Origin: DASTCZ01 sp035308165
Lineage (GTDB): Bacteria; Acidobacteriota; Terriglobia; Acidiferrales; UBA7541
NCBI GenBank assembly: GCA_035308165.1
Contig: DATGHC010000068.1
Span: 62,001 to 126,000 of the forward strand
DNA: 64,000 nucleotides
Direction of reading: 5' to 3'
In this document: one piece after another, positions 60,401 through 64,000 of the stretch
Layout of the letters: each line of letters starts with the position of its first letter
Position numbering within the stretch: position 1 is the stretch's first letter
Notes under the pieces: model-generated
Database searches by the model: none
What the model was told of the DNA's origin: nothing
Seen by the model: only the letters and a program-made list of their open reading frames with translations
Made by a program: the position numbers and the translations under genes

Positions 60401-61336
60401 GGCCCGGTGGATCTTCCGCAAAACGGCATTTCCGAGGGCAAGCTGACTTTGACTGGCGATCATCCCGGTTACAGGGATTCCCCCATCTCATTTATTTCCG
60501 CGGATGGGGATGCCCCAATTCACTATCAATTCGATTTCGAGCGATCGGGAGAAACAAACTGGGTGCTGGAAAACGGCCGCGTGCGGCTCATACTGCTTCC
60601 TATAGCAGGCGGCCAGGCGGTTGCCCTGGTGGATAAGTCCAGCGGCTACAATTTGACCACCATGGTCGGCGGAATGCGCGATTTTCTCCGATTCCCCAAG
60701 TCGGATGAAACTCTGCCGGAGCCCATGATCGACGTTCCTTACGCAGCGGAGTGGCAGACTGCAGCGAACAATTCAGGCGAGCGAATGGTTGCACGTTGGC
60801 CCCAGGGAGTACCGGGCTTGGGTAGTATCGTGAAAACAATCCGAATGGATGGGAAAGACGGAAAAGACACCATTGAGACCGACTACGAAATCGGCCGCAG
60901 TTTCTCGCGGGACGCAACGGGAGCCGCGGTGGACACAACCGCACAAACGAATCTTGTTACTGCGTTTTCAGTGCCTGCCTCAGCCCTGCAATCGGAGAAA
61001 ACGCAATTATGTTGGGGCGGCGCACCCGACCACCAGGATTCCAATAGCGGCATCGTATCCAATGCCACGGGCGTGGCTGAGTTATGCAAAGAATTTGAGG
61101 AAGACGGGGATCCCATCGTCATCCCGCCCGGATTTGCCAAGCTCGAGGTACGCAGTCCAGGCCGCCCGACATTAAAATTGGAATGGAAATCACCTGGCGC
61201 TGCTGATTTTGACCGTGTCACCATTGAGCAGAAAAACTATTCTGTACGCATCGCGCTTGCATTTCCATCCGTAACTGACGGCACGAATGCCGCACATTTC
61301 GTTGTGCGTTACACTATCGTGCGACCGGCTCAATGA
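57485..61336 (+). CDS. Large secreted GH35 beta-galactosidase-like protein, probably catalytically dead
   Basis: The 1283-residue protein starts at TTG, three codons after an in-frame stop, with signal peptide CLGAAALLLALAIPGSAQ. Residues 50-430 resemble the GH35 barrel: FFIHAASFPYYRIPEDLWSHSLDRYRDLGINTIDL and RPGPTIGDEWRNGGYPDWLL. The acid/base region, normally GGPxxxxQxENEYG, reads SGPLLFVFLDNTAAL, with Thr256 where the glutamate is expected. The nucleophile region, normally EFxxGWxxxWG, reads DFQAGWFTPWDD, with Asp362. Residues 450-610 look like a GATase-like beta-galactosidase trimer domain. The C-terminal part (after 1000) has a mutarotase-like beta sandwich. A carbohydrate-binding role is possible. 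Confidence 0.82.
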   Translation: MGTALHHSRDPRICCLGAAALLLALAIPGSAQKPGAAPTPAAAPSSGVHILSVHGYPELHVDGHPFFIHAASFPYYRIPEDLWSHSLDRYRDLGINTIDLRIPWNWHELHEGDFDFDGHTQARRDLRGLLRMISEKGFRLIARPGPTIGDEWRNGGYPDWLLRNEDYKLPAVEQIAGFYPLAARIQATDPEAAAKKWISNATHMRYAALWLAAVAHELTPYNSSRTVTISLRPAHEGDSTNQQSSGPLLFVFLDNTAALDAAGHDPATYWQYIKTLRDALTTGGIEALFVVTASHAENGFEQDATGSSIAIAGQWFLSPDTRSQVENTKSNRLRLQDSDAQTLALLTQSLRTQPDFPAFLSDFQAGWFTPWDDAGPPRSPPFQTLLSSRWLLAQGAAGIEYSPLQDSLTPPGYQTARASRSYRWDAALDLSGVRQARATAVERNAQLLEPWGEFLASAHPRASIGLVDWRGGLSRVEGLPPLSAESAAEESRVTLRQIQRVAFVAGLPVELADPAIQPVDSLLHYPVLLLMIPRAFHGTAFLPAGTQTALLDYVRRGGTLVCIADVPAGRVFDEALRDATWTQLAEGMKATKLGQGQVIDWGKDFYSWVDPTENFESDQAHPEAGEAMAELHNLVQQVGIRSPIIQAPGQSGALLVQELLPNESSGPLGAPDDDCSLRRPHCGEGLLSVTNWSSNAPVQENLRILPPNVNARGGSESDYVELPVEVPIGESLMLPLNTPLCPQDARPDACSDRVVAAGAELLGAVRDGKALRLSFYAPTNATILLRLRAAPASVDLPSQLPVPKPKIERRAPRLPTSDISVVEPPPPMDSQSGFAFPERTLEGKYDKVTGIFTVVLPRGAAPSFRRELQIHLPYTPDAPEQKKPAKRRGNGYRYTIPDAVRLPLGEGSALSTIPPLIVLNRDRSPQLSIDAENLNDSPLTVQATVDGTLHGSETLRITELGDEIETIRMHSNGPVDLPQNGISEGKLTLTGDHPGYRDSPISFISADGDAPIHYQFDFERSGETNWVLENGRVRLILLPIAGGQAVALVDKSSGYNLTTMVGGMRDFLRFPKSDETLPEPMIDVPYAAEWQTAANNSGERMVARWPQGVPGLGSIVKTIRMDGKDGKDTIETDYEIGRSFSRDATGAAVDTTAQTNLVTAFSVPASALQSEKTQLCWGGAPDHQDSNSGIVSNATGVAELCKEFEEDGDPIVIPPGFAKLEVRSPGRPTLKLEWKSPGAADFDRVTIEQKNYSVRIALAFPSVTDGTNAAHFVVRYTIVRPAQ

Positions 61337-61390
61337 ATGCAGCTGAAGCCGAAAACAAACGTGATCGCAAAACTGAGCATCTAAATAATT

Positions 61391-62221
61391 ATGCAAGCTG
61401 AATACCTGAGACAGACTATTTTCCTTGGTGTGGCAGCTCTGCTAGCGCTTCCGGCAGGCGGTCAGGGCCGCCGCCCGGGCCCGCTCCCACCCCCCGCAAA
61501 CGGTCCGCCCCTTGTAGTTATCCCTGCGGAACCGTCACCCGGACCGCCTCCCATTCCCGCCGCGGAAATCATCCGGCGGTTCAGTGAGAATGAGGACGCG
61601 ATGGTGCGCGCCCACAGCTCGTACACCTATCACCGGGTAGTGCAGGTGCTCGAATTGGACGAGCAGGGCAAGACTACGGGGCAGTTTCAATATACGACGC
61701 GACTTGCGGAAATGCCGGATGGCCATTTCGCGGACGTTGAAGCTAAACCGCCAGATTCCACGTTGAATGTTCTTGACCTGGATCCAGAACACGTCGCGGT
61801 TCTATCGAAGATTCCGCCGCTGCCATTCACGACAACCCAGTTGACGCATTATGACGTCACTTATGAAGGCACGCAAAAAGTGGATGAGCTGAATACGTAC
61901 ATTTTCCGGGTGAAGCCAAAGCAGGTTGAGCGCACGCGGGCGTATTTCGACGGCGCCATCTGGGTGGACGACCAGGACTTCGTCATCGTGAAAACCACCG
62001 GGCATTGGGTGACAGAGCTGGGAGATGTATCCACCGAGAACTTTCCGTTCACCTATTTCGATACCTATCGTGAAAACGTCATGGGGAAAATTTGGTTTCC
62101 CGCGTATCTTCGCTCGGATGGATCGGTCACTTCAAAAAAAGGCACCACCCGAGTGCGGCTGGTGGTCCGCTGGGAAGACTACAAACCGCGCGATGCTGCC
62201 TCACCAACAACGCAACACTGA
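61391..62221 (+). CDS. Secreted protein with LolA-like fold
   Basis: The 276-residue protein has a signal peptide (FLGVAALLALPAGGQG) and a proline-rich stretch (PGPLPPPANGPP). The body follows the pattern of outer membrane lipoprotein sorting-like proteins: EIIRRFSENEDAMVRAHSSYTYHRVVQVLELDEQG, YNVR-like KVDELNTYIFRVKPKQVERTRAYFDGAIWVDDQDFVIVKTTGHW and WFPAYLRSDG. That pattern of a beta half-barrel is common in acidobacterial secreted proteins of unknown role. It follows the GH35-like gene by 54 bases on the same strand. Confidence 0.75.
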   Translation: MQAEYLRQTIFLGVAALLALPAGGQGRRPGPLPPPANGPPLVVIPAEPSPGPPPIPAAEIIRRFSENEDAMVRAHSSYTYHRVVQVLELDEQGKTTGQFQYTTRLAEMPDGHFADVEAKPPDSTLNVLDLDPEHVAVLSKIPPLPFTTTQLTHYDVTYEGTQKVDELNTYIFRVKPKQVERTRAYFDGAIWVDDQDFVIVKTTGHWVTELGDVSTENFPFTYFDTYRENVMGKIWFPAYLRSDGSVTSKKGTTRVRLVVRWEDYKPRDAASPTTQH

Positions 62222-62308
62222 TTCACCCGGATAAATTGGCATTCATGAAAGCTTGGGATCGCGGGAGGATGATGCGACGCCCGGATGCGATTCGCCGTGA
62301 AAGAGAAT

Positions 62309-62349
62309 GCTGACGCGGCGACTCCGCCAATAGATCCTCCGGCGTCAGC
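62309..62349 (-). terminator. Hairpin at the end of the PilZ gene
   Basis: GCTGACGC (62309-62316) pairs with GCGTCAGC (62342-62349), enclosing a smaller GGCG/CGCC stem. It overlaps the PilZ stop codon and sits between convergent genes. There is no T-tract, so the terminator role is tentative. Confidence 0.35.
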
Positions 62350-62869
62350 GGGGCGTGAATTGAGGAAAGGGCGTGTAATCCCGCTCGAAAGTGATGTCAT
62401 CGAACGAAAACGCGAGCGCATGCCAACCGGTTTTTGGATCCGTTTTCGCGCGGACCACGCGTGCCTCCGTGATCATGCGGACCGATCCTCGCCCTGCCGG
62501 GCGATGCACCAATTCCACCTCGAGGTGCACCGGAGTACCCGGTTCCACCAGGAATGGACATCGCGCATAGACTCCGCTGGAGCTGATATTCGCCGTCTGC
62601 AACGGCACCGATTGCGCCTCGCGGCGTCCGGCGATGCGGAGAATCCGCATGGCCAGCCTTAGATTGGCGCGCGGGAAACTTCGACGCTCATTCGGAACAG
62701 GCGACTCATCGGCCGGGAATGGACCCATTCCAGGTGCCGAAATCCAACTGCCCAAGGAAGACTGGTTGAATATTTCATCGCTGTGTTCGCCGGGCGAGCC
62801 AAACGCTGAGCCGCCGGATTTCGTGGCGGAAATCTGCTTGGATGGTCTGTTTTTTTGCGCCGTGCGCAT
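62345..62869 (-). CDS. PilZ domain protein, probable cyclic di-GMP receptor
   Basis: The 174-residue protein starts behind a strong GGGGGAGG. After a 55-residue unstructured lead, the PilZ domain shows NERRSFPRANLRLAMRI (the RxxxR motif) and ANISSSGVYARC (the NxSxxG motif), then LVEPGTPVHLEVEL and GWHALAFSFDDI. Both binding motifs are intact, so cyclic di-GMP binding is expected. The output is unknown. With the HD-GYP gene at 15 kb it shows that the organism uses cyclic di-GMP signals. Confidence 0.88.
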   Translation of the reverse strand: MRTAQKNRPSKQISATKSGGSAFGSPGEHSDEIFNQSSLGSWISAPGMGPFPADESPVPNERRSFPRANLRLAMRILRIAGRREAQSVPLQTANISSSGVYARCPFLVEPGTPVHLEVELVHRPAGRGSVRMITEARVVRAKTDPKTGWHALAFSFDDITFERDYTPFPQFTPR

Positions 62870-63094
62870 ACCTCCCCCTTTCGCAAAAACGCGCCTGGCG
62901 CGGCGCTACACATTATGAAATCAAGCGCGGGAATCGTCAATCGAGCCAGATTCCAAGTTTCCTGATTAGCAACTCGAAGGCTTGCCTGGCGAGGTGAATT
63001 CTTCCCATCACCAATATGGCGCTCGACCAGCGGCCCGGAATCTCTTAGTCTTGGCTGGACAAACCAACGTGTTGGTGCACCCCGCGGGGATGCT

Positions 63095-64000
63095 GTGAAA
63101 GAAAGTGCAAAATACTTGAGCAACGCTGAGCCCAGGGCAGATGTGGCAACGACCGCCAAGCAAGCCAGCACGGAATCCAGGCCAGCCTCGAGCGGTGCGG
63201 CACTCCATGAAACGGGTGGAGCGCGAAAGACGGCGCTGGCCTTTGCAATGGTCTATTTGTTTTGGGGCTCCACTTTTCTGGGCGTTCGTTATGCAGTGGA
63301 AACGATTCCGCCACTGCTGGCGGTGGGCGCGCGCCAGATCCTTGCGGGAATTGTCTTATTTCCGTTGGCGCGTCTTCGCATCAAGGAAAAATCCACGTTT
63401 CGACACTGGATTTCAGGCGCATTCGTCGGGGGCCTCTTGATTGCCGGCGGCAACGGTACAATCGCCTGGGCGGAAGCGCGACACACACCGACGAACATCA
63501 CGGCCATTCTTGTCGCCACGGTACCCCTGTGGATGGCGATTATGGACTGGCTCCGTCCGGGAGGCACGCGCCCCACGGGACGCATTGTGGTTGCGCTGGC
63601 CGTGGGCCTGACGGGAGTGGCCCTGCTGGTCAGCCCAAACGATCCGATCCTTCACACCTATGGAAGCGGTGTGAGCCCCATCTGCGCCGTTGTGCTCTTC
63701 GCGGGATCCATCTGCTGGGCGACTGGGTCCATTTTCTCAAGGCATATAACGCTGCCTCATTCTCCATTGATCGGCACATCCATTTTTGCAATCATGGGCG
63801 GAGTGATCGTTTCCACGATTGGTTTTGCCATTGGTGAAGGCAGGCAACTGGATATTGCTCGAGTATCGACTCACTCAATCCTGGCGACGTTCTATCTCGC
63901 GATTTTTGGCACGATACTGGGATTTTCAGCATATACCTACTTACTTCGCGTGGCGTCGGCTGCCCGCGTTGCCACCTATGCTTACGTTAATCCAGTAGTT
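63095..64000 (+). CDS. EamA/DMT family transporter (3' end beyond the window)
   Basis: The frame is open from upstream of 63040 to the last base. A GTG at 63095, behind GGGGA, is the likely start, giving 302 residues so far. After a 45-residue hydrophilic lead, eight or so helices appear: ALAFAMVYLFWGSTFLGVRYAV, PPLLAVGARQILAGIVLFPLA, WISGAFVGGLLIAGGNGTIAWAEA, TAILVATVPLWMAIMDWL, and later ILATFYLAIFGTILGFSAYTYLL. The end, ATYAYVNPVV, is the standard lead-in to the last helix of EamA proteins, so about 40 residues are missing. The family exports amino acids or metabolites. It is divergent from the PilZ gene. Confidence 0.9.
   Translation, partial: MKESAKYLSNAEPRADVATTAKQASTESRPASSGAALHETGGARKTALAFAMVYLFWGSTFLGVRYAVETIPPLLAVGARQILAGIVLFPLARLRIKEKSTFRHWISGAFVGGLLIAGGNGTIAWAEARHTPTNITAILVATVPLWMAIMDWLRPGGTRPTGRIVVALAVGLTGVALLVSPNDPILHTYGSGVSPICAVVLFAGSICWATGSIFSRHITLPHSPLIGTSIFAIMGGVIVSTIGFAIGEGRQLDIARVSTHSILATFYLAIFGTILGFSAYTYLLRVASAARVATYAYVNPVV

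Overview
The window looks like chromosomal DNA of an acidobacterium (Acidobacteriota, probably the Terriglobia/Solibacteres side). It is GC-rich and uses many GTG and TTG starts. It carries two large FtsX-type permeases of the acidobacterial duplicated orphan permease (ADOP) type, a futalosine-type menaquinone gene cluster, a HipA-like kinase/DUF3037 pair, and several secreted TonB-like and TPR proteins. This placement rests on gene content read by eye, not on a database search. No rRNA, tRNA, CRISPR array, prophage or transposase gene was seen.

Layout. 1-7.4 kb: the 3' end of an EF-G-type translation factor, a PLP-dependent sulfur amino acid enzyme, a double TonB-C-like protein, an MltD-like lytic transglycosylase with LysM repeats, a bipolar acidic/lysine-rich protein with its own promoter and terminator, and the HipA-like/DUF3037 pair. 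7.4-13.9 kb (minus strand): a 2-oxoacid dehydrogenase locus transcribed lpdA, lipB, E1 alpha, E1 beta, a small zinc-ribbon-like protein, E2, ending at a strong hairpin terminator. 14-18.5 kb: GNAT acetyltransferase, a receiver/HD-GYP regulator, elongation factor P, a small orphan protein and a secreted Xaa-Pro peptidase. 19-24.3 kb: two ADOP permeases. 24.5-27.2 kb: a homodimeric pyruvate dehydrogenase E1 (aceE) with a perfect 13-bp-arm palindrome upstream. 27.3-32.9 kb: MmcQ/YjbR protein, a TPR protein ending in a CxxCH haem motif between two imperfect direct repeats, a membrane family 2 glycosyltransferase and a large SPFH protein. 33-37.4 kb (minus): ubiX, UbiA-type prenyltransferase, mqnE, osmC and a quinone oxidoreductase, read as part of futalosine menaquinone synthesis plus redox defence. 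37.5-40.4 kb: SnoaL-like protein, selA and a coiled protein.

40.5-57 kb is mostly housekeeping: purH, a TPR protein, ispE, prs, rplY, pth, rpsF, rpsR, rplI, dnaB, alr, a PIN/TRAM protein, ispD, ispF, a protein resembling only the anticodon-binding end of GltX, rlmB, apt and acyP. The PIN/TRAM-ispD-ispF-(gltX-like)-rlmB order copies the firmicute yacL-ispD-ispF-gltX-cysE-cysS-mrnC-rlmB order, with gltX reduced to its C-terminal domain and cysE-cysS-mrnC absent. 57.5-64 kb: a 1283-residue secreted GH35-like protein that appears to lack both catalytic glutamates, a secreted LolA-like protein, a PilZ protein and the start of an EamA/DMT transporter cut by the window end.

Short degenerate repeats around the core CCGCAGAGGCACAGAG occur in at least six intergenic places. 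The points most worth following are the GltX remnant, the HipA-like/DUF3037 pair, the zinc-ribbon protein overlapping the E2 start, the aceE palindrome and the apparently inactive GH35-like protein.
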